Assembly: GCF_017255015.1 (NCBI RefSeq)
Contig: NZ_JAFKCS010000020.1
Coordinates: 36,861-87,681 of the forward strand
Length of the DNA stretch: 50,821 bases
Origin: Bowmanella yangjiangensis
GTDB lineage: Bacteria; Pseudomonadota; Gammaproteobacteria; Enterobacterales; Alteromonadaceae
Reading direction: 5' to 3'
The notes beneath the pieces are model-generated. The model saw only the letters and a list, made by a program, of their open reading frames with translations. It had not been told where the DNA came from and did no database searches. Shown here one piece after another: positions 7,320 to 16,906 of the stretch (position 1 is the first letter of the stretch; the number at the start of each line of letters is the position of its first letter). The position numbers and the translations under genes are program-made.

Positions 7320-10300
7320 ATGGTTAATCAAATTATTCAATTTGCCATAGCTCGCCGTTGGCTAGTGATGGCGCTGACCTTGTTAATTGCTGCAGTCGGA
7401 ATCTACAACAGCTTGCGCCTGCCTATTGATGCGGTGCCGGATATTACTAATGTCCAGGTTCAGATCAATACCAAGGTAGACGGCTATACCCCGCTGGAAG
7501 TGGAGCAGCGCATCACCTATCTGATCGAAAATGCCATGGCGGGCATCCCGAGTTTGGAGTATACCCGCTCATTGTCGCGCTATGGTCTTTCCCAAGTAAC
7601 AGTTGTGTTCAACGAAGGTACGGATATCTACTGGGCCAGACAGCAAGTCGGCGAGCGTTTGCAAGCCGTCGGTGGCGAGTTACCCGCTGGTGTTGAAGCC
7701 GCCCTTGGGCCTATTGCCAGCGGCTTGGGCGAGATTTTCACTTATGTGGTCAGCGCCAGCCCTGACGCGAAAAGAGCAGATGGCCAGCCGTACAACGCTG
7801 AAGATTTGCGCACCTTGCAGGATTGGGTTATTCGTCCGCAGTTACTGAATATTCCTGGTATCACCGAGATCAACAGTATTGGCGGTTTTGAACGTCAGTT
7901 TCAAGTGGCGCCCATACCCGGCAAGCTGTTGGCGTTCAAACTGGGTGTGGCCGACGTGATTGCGGCTTTGGAGCGCAACAATATTAACAGTGGCGCGGGC
8001 TATATAGAGCGTTTAGGTGAGCAGTACCTGGTGCGCTCTCCAGGCCAGCTTAGCAGCATCGCTGATATTGAAGCCCTGGTGGTGGCAAAACGCGACGATG
8101 CGCCGGTACGTATTCGTGATATAGCCACAGTGCAGCTTGGCCGGGAGTTACGCAGCGGTGCTGCCAGTCATAATGGCCAGGAAGCGGTGTTAGGCACGGC
8201 CATGATGCTATTGGGGGAAAACAGTCGGGTAGTCGCCAAAAGAGTGGCGGCTAAATTGACGGAGGTGCAGCAAAGTCTGCCCCAAGGCGTGCATGTCGAG
8301 GCGGTTTATGATCGCACCAGCTTAGTGGAGAAAACCATACAAACCGTACAGAAGAATCTGTTCGAAGGGGCGGTGCTGGTGATTGTTGTGTTATTCCTTT
8401 TACTGGGAAATGTCACCGCGGCATTGATTACCGCCCTGGTTATCCCCCTGAGTATGCTGTTTGCCATCAGTGGCATGGCTGCCAACCGGGTTTCCGGCAA
8501 TCTGATGAGCCTAGGGGCCATCGATTTTGGCATTATTGTCGATGGCGCAGTGATTGTGGTGGAAAACGCCTTGCGTCGTCTGGGATTGGCCCAGCACCGG
8601 GCTGGCCGCTTGCTGACCCTCGAAGAAAGGCTGAGTGAAGTGTTTCACAGTACCAAAGAAGTGTTCAACCCGGCAGTATTTGGTGTGCTGATTATTATGC
8701 TGGTGTATCTACCCATCTTTGCCTTAAGTGGGGTGGAGGGCAAGATGTTCCATCCCATGGCGTTTACTGTGGTGGCTGCGTTACTGGGTGCGCTCTTATT
8801 TGCCATGACCTTTGTGCCGGCGGCTATTGCCATCTTTGTGCGCGGTAAGATTGTGGAGAAGGAGAACCCGCTGATGCGCGGTGCTCGCAAGCTCTATCTG
8901 CCTTTGTTGTCGCTGTCGCTCAAACATCCCTTCAAACTGGTTATCCTGGCATTGCTGATGTTAGTGTCCAGCGTCTGGCTGGCCAGTCGCATGGGAGCGG
9001 AGTTTTTGCCGCAACTGGATGAGGGGGATATTGCTATGCATGCACTTAGGATCCCCGGTACAGGCATGGACCAGTCCGTGACCATGCAGTTGCAACTGGA
9101 GCAGGCGGTGGGGGAGCTTGCCGAGGTGCGCGAGGTATTCTCCAAAATAGGTACGCCGGATATTGCCAGTGACCCTATGCCCCCCAATGTGGCCGACACT
9201 TTTATTATGCTCAAGGATAAATCCGAGTGGCCTGACCCCGGTTTGTCTAAAGCGGAACTGGTCGAGAAGATTCGTGAGCGGGTAGAAGACGTGCCCGGCA
9301 ATAATTACGAGTTCACACAGCCTATTGAAATGCGTTTCAACGAACTCATTGCAGGAGTGCGTGCTGATGTGGCGCTGCGTATCTATGGCGATGATCTTGA
9401 GGTACTTAAAGCCAGCGGTGAGCGGGCTGAGGCGCTGTTAAAAACCGTGCCGGGGGCAACAGACGTAAGACTGGAGCAGCTCGCGGGTTTGCCGACTTTG
9501 TCGGTAGTTCCGCAGCGAGAACATATGGCATTGCTGGGCCTGACCGTGGCTGACATCCAGCAGGCAGTTGCGGTTGCTATCGGCGGTGTACAAACCGGCC
9601 TTATTTATGAGGGAGACCGTCGCTTTAAACTGCTGGTCAGGATGGAGAATGACTGGGGGCAGGACCCGCAGTACTTGTCGCAACTCCCTGTGACCTTGAA
9701 TAACAGCCAGAATCCTGACCTTGCCTATGTGCCGCTGGGGGAGGTGGCGGATATTGAATTGGTCAGTGCGCCTAATCAAGTGAATCGGCAAAACGGTAAG
9801 CGCAATGTGGTGGTCACCGCCAATGTCGAGGGGCGGGATTTGGCCAGCTTTATCGCGCAAACCCGAGAACTGATGCAAAACCAGCTGGGGCTTGCACCGG
9901 GTTACTGGTTGGAATACGGTGGCACCTTTGAACAGCTGCAATCAGCGAGTCAGCGTCTAAGCCTGGTCGTTCCCGTGACCTTGTTGTTGATCTTAGGCTT
10001 ACTTTTCAGTGCCTTTGGTTCGTTGCGTGATGCTCTTATTGTTTTCAGCGGTGTACCGCTGGCCCTGACTGGAGGCATCCTGGCGTTAAGCTTACGGGGG
10101 ATGCCGCTGTCAATTTCGGCGGCGGTGGGGTTTATTGCCTTATCCGGCGTGGCGGTGCTTAACGGTGTAGTGATGCTGTCTTTTATTAGGCAACTGAGGG
10201 AAGAAGGCAAGTCCTTGCAGGACGCCATTTGGCAGGGAGCCAGTCAGCGACTTCGCCCCGTACTGATGACGGCATTGGTGGCGAGCTTGGGGTTTGTGCC

Positions 10301-10457
10301 TATGGCCCTGAACACGGGCACCGGGGCAGAAGTGCAGCGGCCCCTCGCCACTGTGGTGATTGGCGGTATTCTCAGTTCAACTCTGCTTACTTTATTGGTG
10401 CTACCGGCCCTCTATCAGTTGGTGTATCGGGCCAGGCTGATATTGCAAAGAGCGTAA
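7320..10457 (+). CDS. czcA: Heavy-metal efflux RND pump (CzcA family)
   Basis: A 1045-residue proton-driven exporter with 12 predicted membrane helices and two large periplasmic loops. TM4 contains DFGIIVDGAVIVVEN (402-416), the signature of the HME1 group that exports Co, Zn and Cd, unlike the monovalent-ion CusA group. The IPG--GMDQS region (about 577-585) and later motifs are intact, and the length is standard. It ends the operon before a strong terminator. Together with the CDF protein it should confer resistance to divalent cations. HME1-type specificity is well established, but the exact ion here is inferred. Confidence 0.93.
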   Translation: MVNQIIQFAIARRWLVMALTLLIAAVGIYNSLRLPIDAVPDITNVQVQINTKVDGYTPLEVEQRITYLIENAMAGIPSLEYTRSLSRYGLSQVTVVFNEGTDIYWARQQVGERLQAVGGELPAGVEAALGPIASGLGEIFTYVVSASPDAKRADGQPYNAEDLRTLQDWVIRPQLLNIPGITEINSIGGFERQFQVAPIPGKLLAFKLGVADVIAALERNNINSGAGYIERLGEQYLVRSPGQLSSIADIEALVVAKRDDAPVRIRDIATVQLGRELRSGAASHNGQEAVLGTAMMLLGENSRVVAKRVAAKLTEVQQSLPQGVHVEAVYDRTSLVEKTIQTVQKNLFEGAVLVIVVLFLLLGNVTAALITALVIPLSMLFAISGMAANRVSGNLMSLGAIDFGIIVDGAVIVVENALRRLGLAQHRAGRLLTLEERLSEVFHSTKEVFNPAVFGVLIIMLVYLPIFALSGVEGKMFHPMAFTVVAALLGALLFAMTFVPAAIAIFVRGKIVEKENPLMRGARKLYLPLLSLSLKHPFKLVILALLMLVSSVWLASRMGAEFLPQLDEGDIAMHALRIPGTGMDQSVTMQLQLEQAVGELAEVREVFSKIGTPDIASDPMPPNVADTFIMLKDKSEWPDPGLSKAELVEKIRERVEDVPGNNYEFTQPIEMRFNELIAGVRADVALRIYGDDLEVLKASGERAEALLKTVPGATDVRLEQLAGLPTLSVVPQREHMALLGLTVADIQQAVAVAIGGVQTGLIYEGDRRFKLLVRMENDWGQDPQYLSQLPVTLNNSQNPDLAYVPLGEVADIELVSAPNQVNRQNGKRNVVVTANVEGRDLASFIAQTRELMQNQLGLAPGYWLEYGGTFEQLQSASQRLSLVVPVTLLLILGLLFSAFGSLRDALIVFSGVPLALTGGILALSLRGMPLSISAAVGFIALSGVAVLNGVVMLSFIRQLREEGKSLQDAIWQGASQRLRPVLMTALVASLGFVPMALNTGTGAEVQRPLATVVIGGILSSTLLTLLVLPALYQLVYRARLILQRA

Positions 10458-10464
10458 AATGACA

Positions 10465-10490
10465 GGGGCGAATATCGCCCCCCTTTTTTT
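10465..10490 (+). terminator. Intrinsic terminator of the czc operon
   Basis: Stem GGGGCG/CGCCCC with loop AATAT followed by CC and seven T, seven bases after the czcA stop. Confidence 0.9.
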
Positions 10491-10522
10491 CCTCGGCACC
10501 CTTTGTGGCTACAAACTGATAA

Positions 10523-10756
10523 GGTTTCCCTGTTTTAACCAGGCATAATATCTTTGCGGTAAACTCGATGTTTCGCGGGCAGGGCCTGGGAGGAAGAGCG
10601 CTGGAATTACTTATTCAGCATACCCAACAGCAGAATCGGCTGGCCTATGTGAGTGCAGATAATATAAGGGCGCAGCATTTTTTCAGTAAGAACGGTTGGC
10701 GACAAGACCCGTCTCAGCGCGTTGACGACATGTTTGCTTATATTAATAATGCATGA
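10523..10756 (+). pseudogene. GNAT acetyltransferase, C-terminal fragment
   Basis: An open frame starts after a stop at 10520. Its readable homology is IFAVNSMFRGQGLGGRALELL (in part), the acetyl-CoA-binding motif A (R-G-Q-G-L-G), followed by motif B-like YVSADNIRAQHFFSKNGW. The N-terminal half of a GNAT domain (about 70-80 residues) is missing. An ATG exists at 10568 without a ribosome site, and similarity extends upstream of it. The fragment abuts the czc terminator, consistent with a gene truncated when the metal island joined this locus. Confidence 0.7.
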
Positions 10757-10930
10757 GAAATGTGAGGGTTTGGTTACATAGTCGTGACAAGGTCGCGCAA
10801 CTGATAAGCGTGGATGCGCTAGTGTATTGGAGTCATTAAACTTTTACGTACAAGGGCGAATGTGGGTGGTATGATGCGTTGCCCACAACTCAGACCAGAA
10901 GACAATTAGTCCGCGACTGCTAGGTATTTT

Positions 10931-11650
10931 ATGCGTTTTATCTCGATATTTACGGTACTGCTCGTATGCATCAGCATGCAGGTAAGTGCTAAAGAAATCC
11001 TCCGCTCTTCCGTTTCTCCAGAGTTTGTTGACGGCTTACATACCAAATATCTGGACTATATCGCCAAGCAAATGGATATGGAGCTGGAAATTAACCCCAT
11101 GCCGTTTGCGCGCAGATTGATGGCGCTTAAAAACGGTGATATCGATGTAATGGTCGGGGTGACCCGTGATAGTGATAAACAGGATGAAATTATTTATTTA
11201 CGCCCTAGTTATGAGCAGCTTCGTCATACCTATTTTGTGCGTAAGAACAATCAAAAGAAACTGGCGACCATTGATGATTTGGGCAATATGAAGATTGGTG
11301 TGACCATCTATGCCAAGTATTTCGATAACTTTGAGCGCAAGCAGGACTTTGCTTTAGTCGGCGTTTCAACCCTTTCTCAGAAGATCCAGTTATTGATGAA
11401 AGGCCGTATTGATACTTTTATCCACTATCAGGAAAGCACCTTACCGCTACTTGAAAAAATGGGCCTGAGTGGGGAAGTGGTGAAAGCCAAGTATCAGCCT
11501 ACACATTACAACGATTATTATGTGACAATTAGCGCCAACTCCCGACTACTTCACCTAAAGGACAAGTTCGAGGAAGTTATTCGACAAGGTGTGGAAAGCG
11601 GTGCTTTCAATCAGATTCGGGAATTGCATTACCAGCAGCAGCCCGAATAA
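10931..11650 (+). CDS. Solitary periplasmic solute-binding protein (SBP_bac_3-like)
   Basis: A 239-residue protein with signal peptide MRFISIFTVLLVCISMQVSA. The mature part has the family 3 binding-protein pattern: SPEFVDGLHTKYLDYIAKQ, PFARRLMALKNGDIDVMVGV, and LGNMKIGVTIYAKYF beginning the second lobe. There is no transporter permease or ATPase nearby. In Alteromonadales many such proteins are orphan binding proteins, with roles in sensing or unknown processes rather than amino-acid uptake. The start at 10931 is supported by the signal peptide; the ribosome site is weak. Confidence 0.85.
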   Translation: MRFISIFTVLLVCISMQVSAKEILRSSVSPEFVDGLHTKYLDYIAKQMDMELEINPMPFARRLMALKNGDIDVMVGVTRDSDKQDEIIYLRPSYEQLRHTYFVRKNNQKKLATIDDLGNMKIGVTIYAKYFDNFERKQDFALVGVSTLSQKIQLLMKGRIDTFIHYQESTLPLLEKMGLSGEVVKAKYQPTHYNDYYVTISANSRLLHLKDKFEEVIRQGVESGAFNQIRELHYQQQPE

Positions 11651-11652
11651 AT

Positions 11653-11675
11653 AAGGGGGAATATGCCCCCTTTAT
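11653..11675 (+). terminator. Shared terminator between convergent genes
   Basis: Stem AAGGGGG/CCCCCTT with loop AATATG and a T run, placed between the stops of the binding protein (plus) and GH20 hexosaminidase (minus). It could act in both directions. Confidence 0.75.
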
Positions 11676-11677
11676 GC

Positions 11678-14047
11678 TCAGTTGCTGCAACGCTCAAGCA
11701 AACGCTCGGTGCTATGGGCAAGGCCAATCACCATTTCCTGTCTGACCTCGGCGAGCTGCCACAGCTGGTTACGCAGTGTCTCCCCCTCAGCTTGGTTAAT
11801 TGCGCTGTTGCGACAATTTGCAACCAACTGGCGGCTAAGTTGTAAGGTTTGTTCAATGTCAGTGACAACTGGTGCCAGAGGCAGTAACTCACTATTGGTA
11901 TTGACCAGCTCGCGCATAGCCGGAAGTTGCTGTTGCCAGGTAGATAAGGTCTCATCTACCTTCGACAATGCAGTGTTATCGGTTGGTTTAACCTGACTGA
12001 TTGTGCGATCCAATGCCACTAAGGCCAGGCTTTCTGCCGGTAGAAAATCCACAAAACGGTCCAGCCTTTCACCATGGTGATAGGCATCGGCCTGGAACTT
12101 AATATGATGACGGGTGTAATACTGCGCCTGTTCGACAATTTCAGCCAAGGTGTACAGAGGGGATAAATCTGCGCCTTTGCTAACCAATGACGCAAAACCG
12201 GCCTGCTGCTGATCAGCATAAGCCAGACCGACCTTAGTACCATATTCATGCATAACCGCCAGGCGACGATACATCTCATCTTTATCCGTGAGTGTTTTAG
12301 CTGACCAGAAACGTTCGGCAATGGCATACAGGCGCGGCCAGATACGTAAATCAAGGTTCTCGCCGGTGATAATCTCACTCCAAATAGTGGCTTCACCACC
12401 AAGAATGTTGTCGGCAGACTGCGGTTCGAAGTGGGTAGGCTTCACTACTTGTGGGGCGTTGTTGTTACCTTGGCCTGAACCTAGCTGCTTACCCCTGACA
12501 GAATAAGGACTGTTACCTATCAAAATACGACCATCAAGGCTTTTAGTGCTATTCAGGCTAACTTCAAACTGCATTGGCCCCATCCAGGTATCTAACCAGA
12601 AACGGGTCAAACTTCCCAAGGTTTCAATGTCTTTCAGCATCCGGGTTTGTTGTTTATTAACCTGTATATAGCCCTGGCGGCTACCATCTGCCTGAGTAAA
12701 AATAACAAATTCGCCTTTGACTGCACTGCCTTTTAAGCGGGGCATTTCAAATTGCCATTGCTGCCACTGGGTATCATTACTGATTTTCGGCGCCACAAAA
12801 TCATTGGCTGGTATTGGCTCGTTTCGGTAGTGATAGGCTGTTTTTTGCGGCTGGTCGATATAAAAGCCAGTGGACAACAAGCCCTGGTAACCAGCCATGG
12901 CCGTTTGTGCTAATGAGTCCAGTCCTTGCCAGGATTGGATCATGATGTCTTTAGGCAAGTCTGGATGGAAAATTTCATCCCAGCCCATCATTTTCTTGCC
13001 GTGACGGGCCAAAATCTTCTGCACTTTTGCATTGAAGTGCGTGTGTAACTCATGATGATCAGCCAGCTTATGTTCGGTCATATAGGCAGCAACGCTTTCG
13101 CTTTGCTGCCACTGTTTGGGGTTAATCTCATCGCCGCCAATATGCAGATAAGGATCGGGAAATAGTGACGCAATTTCACCTACCATGGCATCGATAAAGG
13201 TATACACCTTGGGATTACTGGGATCGAGCAAGGGCTCAAATACCCCCCAGTGTCGCTCTAATTGGTAGGGGCCTGGCAAACTGATCAGTTCAGGGTATGC
13301 GGTTGCTATGGCGCTCGCATGCCCTGGAACATCAAATTCAGGAACTACGCGAATGCCCAACTGGCGGGCATAGTCTACCACCTTGCGGATATCGTCCTGG
13401 GTGTAATACAGACCATCGGATGCTAACTCTTGCAGTTTTGGATAGGTCTTTGACTCGAGTCGCCAGCCTTGATCATCGGTCAGGTGCCAGTGGAACACAT
13501 TCAGCTTGGCTGACGCCATTCCATCCAATTGGCGATAAATCGCATCCAATGGCATAAAATGCCGGGCGCTATCAATCATCAGGCCGCGCCAGGGAAATCG
13601 AGGGCTGTCCTGTATGCTAACAAAAGGCAGCTTGCCCTGGTGTTCGAATGCCAACTGACGAAGGGTTTGCGCTGCGCGCAATGCGCCAAGCTCGGTTGCC
13701 GCATCAATGCGAATTCCTTGCGAATTTATCTTTAGGCTATATGACTCATCATCACCCAAGGCTGGATAGTCGGCGTTTGCGCTTTGCTTGACATGGATTT
13801 GCAGGGAAGCGGCTTGGTTGTTATCGACAAGCTGAGTGTTCAGACTTTGCTGCAGTTGTTGTTTTAACAAGGCTAAGCGGGCATCTCCCATCTGAGAAAC
13901 TGAAAAACCTAACGTCGCCGGCAGGCTGAAATACCCTTGCTGCTGGCTCAGCTTAGCCGGGTAGGGCATTAATGCCGGTGCAGCGGCGAGAGCAGACATG
14001 CTGAGTCCCGCGCACATCAATGAGGTGAATAACAGCGTTTTTTTCAT
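11678..14047 (-). CDS. Beta-N-acetylhexosaminidase, glycoside hydrolase family 20
   Basis: A 789-residue exported enzyme with a Sec signal peptide ending near ALAAAP and no lipobox, so probably periplasmic. Residues about 25-140 form the GH20b domain. The catalytic barrel from 150 begins PRFPWRGLMIDSARHF and contains HIGGDEINP, with the catalytic Asp306-Glu307 pair of substrate-assisted hexosaminidases. A helical C-terminal extension of about 140 residues follows. It cleaves terminal N-acetylglucosamine from chito-oligosaccharides. It is last in the seven-gene minus-strand operon, three bases after the kinase stop, with GGAG before ATG 14047. In this context it probably trims oxidised oligosaccharides. 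Confidence 0.93.
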   Translation of the reverse strand: MKKTLLFTSLMCAGLSMSALAAAPALMPYPAKLSQQQGYFSLPATLGFSVSQMGDARLALLKQQLQQSLNTQLVDNNQAASLQIHVKQSANADYPALGDDESYSLKINSQGIRIDAATELGALRAAQTLRQLAFEHQGKLPFVSIQDSPRFPWRGLMIDSARHFMPLDAIYRQLDGMASAKLNVFHWHLTDDQGWRLESKTYPKLQELASDGLYYTQDDIRKVVDYARQLGIRVVPEFDVPGHASAIATAYPELISLPGPYQLERHWGVFEPLLDPSNPKVYTFIDAMVGEIASLFPDPYLHIGGDEINPKQWQQSESVAAYMTEHKLADHHELHTHFNAKVQKILARHGKKMMGWDEIFHPDLPKDIMIQSWQGLDSLAQTAMAGYQGLLSTGFYIDQPQKTAYHYRNEPIPANDFVAPKISNDTQWQQWQFEMPRLKGSAVKGEFVIFTQADGSRQGYIQVNKQQTRMLKDIETLGSLTRFWLDTWMGPMQFEVSLNSTKSLDGRILIGNSPYSVRGKQLGSGQGNNNAPQVVKPTHFEPQSADNILGGEATIWSEIITGENLDLRIWPRLYAIAERFWSAKTLTDKDEMYRRLAVMHEYGTKVGLAYADQQQAGFASLVSKGADLSPLYTLAEIVEQAQYYTRHHIKFQADAYHHGERLDRFVDFLPAESLALVALDRTISQVKPTDNTALSKVDETLSTWQQQLPAMRELVNTNSELLPLAPVVTDIEQTLQLSRQLVANCRNSAINQAEGETLRNQLWQLAEVRQEMVIGLAHSTERLLERCSN

Positions 14048-14050
14048 GAA

Positions 14051-14971
14051 TTACTCCTTAATCGGCATCAAATCGAGCATAGCGCTGCGGGGAATAATGG
14101 CACCGGGATACTGTATGACCCGTGCGGCCAGTGCATGACCGGTTTTGGCTGCCACATCTGTTGGCTCTCCGCAAAGCCAACTGGCCAGAAACCCAGCGGC
14201 AAAGGAATCACCGGCGGCACTGGTATCCACCACCTTTTCAACCTTAAGCCCTGAGACTTGGGTAAGCTCGCGGCGTGTTCGTATAAGACAGGGCTGACTG
14301 CCACGTTTTATCAGGACGTTAGGTATGCCCCAGTTTTGGCACCGGGTGAGAATGGAATCAGGATCATCGCCGCCGTATAAGGCGTATTCGTCCTCGTCAG
14401 TAAGTAACACCAGATACGCCATTTGCATCACTTTTTGATACCAAGGCAGGGGATTTTGCTGCCACAAAATTGGCCGGTAGTTATTGTCGAAAATAACTTT
14501 TCCGCCTTCTTGGCAAAAGCGCGCCATGGTATCCAACAGCATCTGACGGTGTGAGGAGGACAAAATAGCCAGACTGATACCACTTAGGTAGAAATAGTCG
14601 CAGCCTTGATGTTTAAGGGTGTCCAGCAAGGGGTTACCCGCGTCGCGTAGATAATGTTTGGCTGCGCTGTCATCCCGCCAGTATTCAAAGCGACGTTGTC
14701 CATCCGTATTGAGATGAATCTGATATCGACCGGGAAGCTTGTCAGCAAGCCTTAATACCAGGGAGGTATCCAGGCCTTCATGCTGCCAGGCTTCAATCAG
14801 TGCATCACTATCTGTATCAGTTCCTAACCCGGTAGCGTAGCGCACTTGCACCTTACCGGGGGGGAGCATTCTGCTTAGGTACAACGCTGTATTGAGCGTA
14901 TCACCGCCAAAACGAAATTCTCCCGAGTCGCTATGCTCCAGCATGCATTCGCCAAACAGTACAATGCGCAT
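14051..14971 (-). CDS. 2-keto-3-deoxygluconate kinase (PfkB family)
   Basis: A 306-residue sugar kinase. The N-terminus MRIVLFGECMLEHS followed by FGGDTLNTALYLSR is the substrate-binding pattern of KDG kinases. DNNYRPILW (162-170) is also characteristic. The PfkB signature DTSAAGDSFAAG (249-260) supplies catalytic Asp255. ATG 14971 is chosen over a longer frame because AGGAGG lies seven bases upstream and the symporter stops two bases before. It should make 2-keto-3-deoxy-6-phosphogluconate, which enters the Entner-Doudoroff aldolase step encoded elsewhere. Confidence 0.9.
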   Translation of the reverse strand: MRIVLFGECMLEHSDSGEFRFGGDTLNTALYLSRMLPPGKVQVRYATGLGTDTDSDALIEAWQHEGLDTSLVLRLADKLPGRYQIHLNTDGQRRFEYWRDDSAAKHYLRDAGNPLLDTLKHQGCDYFYLSGISLAILSSSHRQMLLDTMARFCQEGGKVIFDNNYRPILWQQNPLPWYQKVMQMAYLVLLTDEDEYALYGGDDPDSILTRCQNWGIPNVLIKRGSQPCLIRTRRELTQVSGLKVEKVVDTSAAGDSFAAGFLASWLCGEPTDVAAKTGHALAARVIQYPGAIIPRSAMLDLMPIKE

Positions 14972-14973
14972 GC

Positions 14974-16455
14974 TTAGGCCTCCTGCCCGGCGACATTCTG
15001 GGTGGTTGGACGGCTTTCCATTTTCTGACGCTCTGCATCCAGCATGGCCAGCGCTTGTTCGCGGCTGATGGTGCAACGGGGTGTCACCAAGGTCACAAGT
15101 ACGCCGGCAAACAGCGCTGCCGTCAGTGAAGGTAATACGGGGTTGCCAAACAGACTGTTGATTTGTGGGGTCAGGCTCACATACAGCGCTGTGCCCATGC
15201 CTGCCACTAAGGTCGCCAGTGCGCCTTGCCAGTTATAACGGGGCCAGAAACGCCCAAGCAGGCCACATACGCACATTCCGGACATTAAAATGGCGATCAT
15301 TTTGGTGATATAAGCAATGATGTCATTTGAGGTCAGCGCAAAGCCTAATGCCAGGCTGATGGTTATAACCAGTGAAATACGCGATAGCAGTACCACTTTC
15401 GCTGCTTCTGGCATTTTGCCTGTGACCAGTACATACAAATCACGCAGTACCACACTCACTGCGGCGATGGCGTCAGAACTGGCACTAGACAGTGTTGCCG
15501 AGATACCGGCAATAATAATCAACACCCCTAATCCCATGGGCATTAAATGCAGGGCGATATGAGGAAAGGCGAAGGACGGATTATCCAGGTCGGAGACTGT
15601 GGCATAAGCCGTCATACCGATAATGGCCGGGATGCAGGAAAACATCAGATACAGTAAACCGGAGTAAACAAAAGATCGGCGTATCGAGCCTACGTCATTA
15701 CCGGAATAAATTCGTTGTCTGAAAGACGGCGTGGCTAAGATGCCAACCAGAATCGCCAGTGACAATGAAATGGCCGGTAACACGCCGGTTTTATCCACCG
15801 CAAACCAGGAAACATTTTCGGCTGGCTGCGCGGCCAGCATGGCATCCCATCCACCAACATGGTGAAGTGAAAACGCGGCCATAAGAATAAAGCCGGTAAA
15901 CAGAATCAGGGCCTGGATGGAATCAGTCCAGACGACCGCGGTATAGCCTCCGATCACGACATAAATAGCAAAACTCAGGGCGATCAGTACTTTGGCCCAT
16001 TGAATGTCGATACCGGTGAGCCAGGATAAGTACATGCCACCGCCAATAATATGGGCGCCTAGCCAGCCGATACTGGCGATAAAGATCACCAGCGCAATAA
16101 GATTTTTAATCAGTGGATCAGCGCCCACATAGTAAGCCAGCTCCTCGCTCATCGTCATAAAGCGCAGATTTCTGACCGGTGCAAACCACCAAGCCAGCAG
16201 TAAAATACCAATGGCACCGCCGATACCGTAGAGGGTGCCTGCCCAGCCATTTTGATAAGCAAAGCCTACCGCGCCCATTGAGCTGCCAGTGCCGACCATG
16301 GTTGCCACTGTCGTTCCCAGGGTTAACAACAACGGCAGACTGCGGCCACCAAGCAGGAAGTCTTCACCACTATTGCCCTTTCTGGATACATACCAGCCAA
16401 GCGCAATCATGCCGAGCAGATAAAGGCCGAAGGCCAGGATAAAGGTGGTTTGCAT
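14974..16455 (-). CDS. Sodium:solute symporter (SSS family)
   Basis: A 493-residue inner-membrane carrier with about 13 predicted helices. The pattern GRSLPLLLTLGTTVATMVGTGSSMG at the start, TDSIQALILFTGF and the SSASSDAIAAVSVVLRD stretch (sodium-site helix) are typical of SSS transporters. The gene lies within the operon for deacetylation, deamination and phosphorylation of an amino sugar acid. The likely cargo is therefore the periplasmic monomer N-acetylglucosaminate, which is inference from context. A short gap of 64 bases separates it from the RidA gene. Confidence 0.9.
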   Translation of the reverse strand: MQTTFILAFGLYLLGMIALGWYVSRKGNSGEDFLLGGRSLPLLLTLGTTVATMVGTGSSMGAVGFAYQNGWAGTLYGIGGAIGILLLAWWFAPVRNLRFMTMSEELAYYVGADPLIKNLIALVIFIASIGWLGAHIIGGGMYLSWLTGIDIQWAKVLIALSFAIYVVIGGYTAVVWTDSIQALILFTGFILMAAFSLHHVGGWDAMLAAQPAENVSWFAVDKTGVLPAISLSLAILVGILATPSFRQRIYSGNDVGSIRRSFVYSGLLYLMFSCIPAIIGMTAYATVSDLDNPSFAFPHIALHLMPMGLGVLIIIAGISATLSSASSDAIAAVSVVLRDLYVLVTGKMPEAAKVVLLSRISLVITISLALGFALTSNDIIAYITKMIAILMSGMCVCGLLGRFWPRYNWQGALATLVAGMGTALYVSLTPQINSLFGNPVLPSLTAALFAGVLVTLVTPRCTISREQALAMLDAERQKMESRPTTQNVAGQEA

Positions 16456-16519
16456 TGTTGATATACCTCTGGGAAAAGGCGGCTATGCCAGCCGCCAGAA
16501 AAACGGAGAAGATGGGGAG

Positions 16520-16906
16520 TTAGGCGCCCTTATAACAAGTGACGTCGACTTCAACCTTACAGTCCACCACCAGATCAGCGACCGCACAAATACGGGCGGG
16601 TGGATGTTCGCCGAAAACTTCTTTGAAAACTTTGTTAAATGACTGGAAATAGCGGGCATCTGTCAGAATTACCTTCACATGCACGACATCTTGTAAGCCA
16701 TATCCGGCTTCCTGCATAATTTCCAGGCAGTTTTCAATAGCGATACGGCTCTGTTCGATAATGCCGCCTTCCACTACTTCACCATCACGCATCGGAGTTT
16801 GGCCTGATACATAAAGCCAGCCGCCGGCTTCGACTGCCCGCGAAAAAGGCAGATGTTGTCCGCCTGTACCTACACCGCCATTAATTCCAAAACGTTTGAT
16901 TGTCAT
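16520..16906 (-). CDS. RidA family enamine/imine deaminase
   Basis: A 128-residue protein with the RidA/YjgF fold. The N-terminal half has LYVSGQTPMRDGEVVEGG, and the C-terminal signature PPARICAVADLVVDCKVEVD holds the conserved Arg105 that binds the carboxylate. Family members hydrolyse the enamine/imine released by PLP-dependent deaminases. Its start overlaps the deacetylase stop by four bases (ATGA). The same operon encodes a PLP deaminase, so it probably completes conversion of glucosaminate to the keto acid and ammonia. Confidence 0.9.
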   Translation of the reverse strand: MTIKRFGINGGVGTGGQHLPFSRAVEAGGWLYVSGQTPMRDGEVVEGGIIEQSRIAIENCLEIMQEAGYGLQDVVHVKVILTDARYFQSFNKVFKEVFGEHPPARICAVADLVVDCKVEVDVTCYKGA

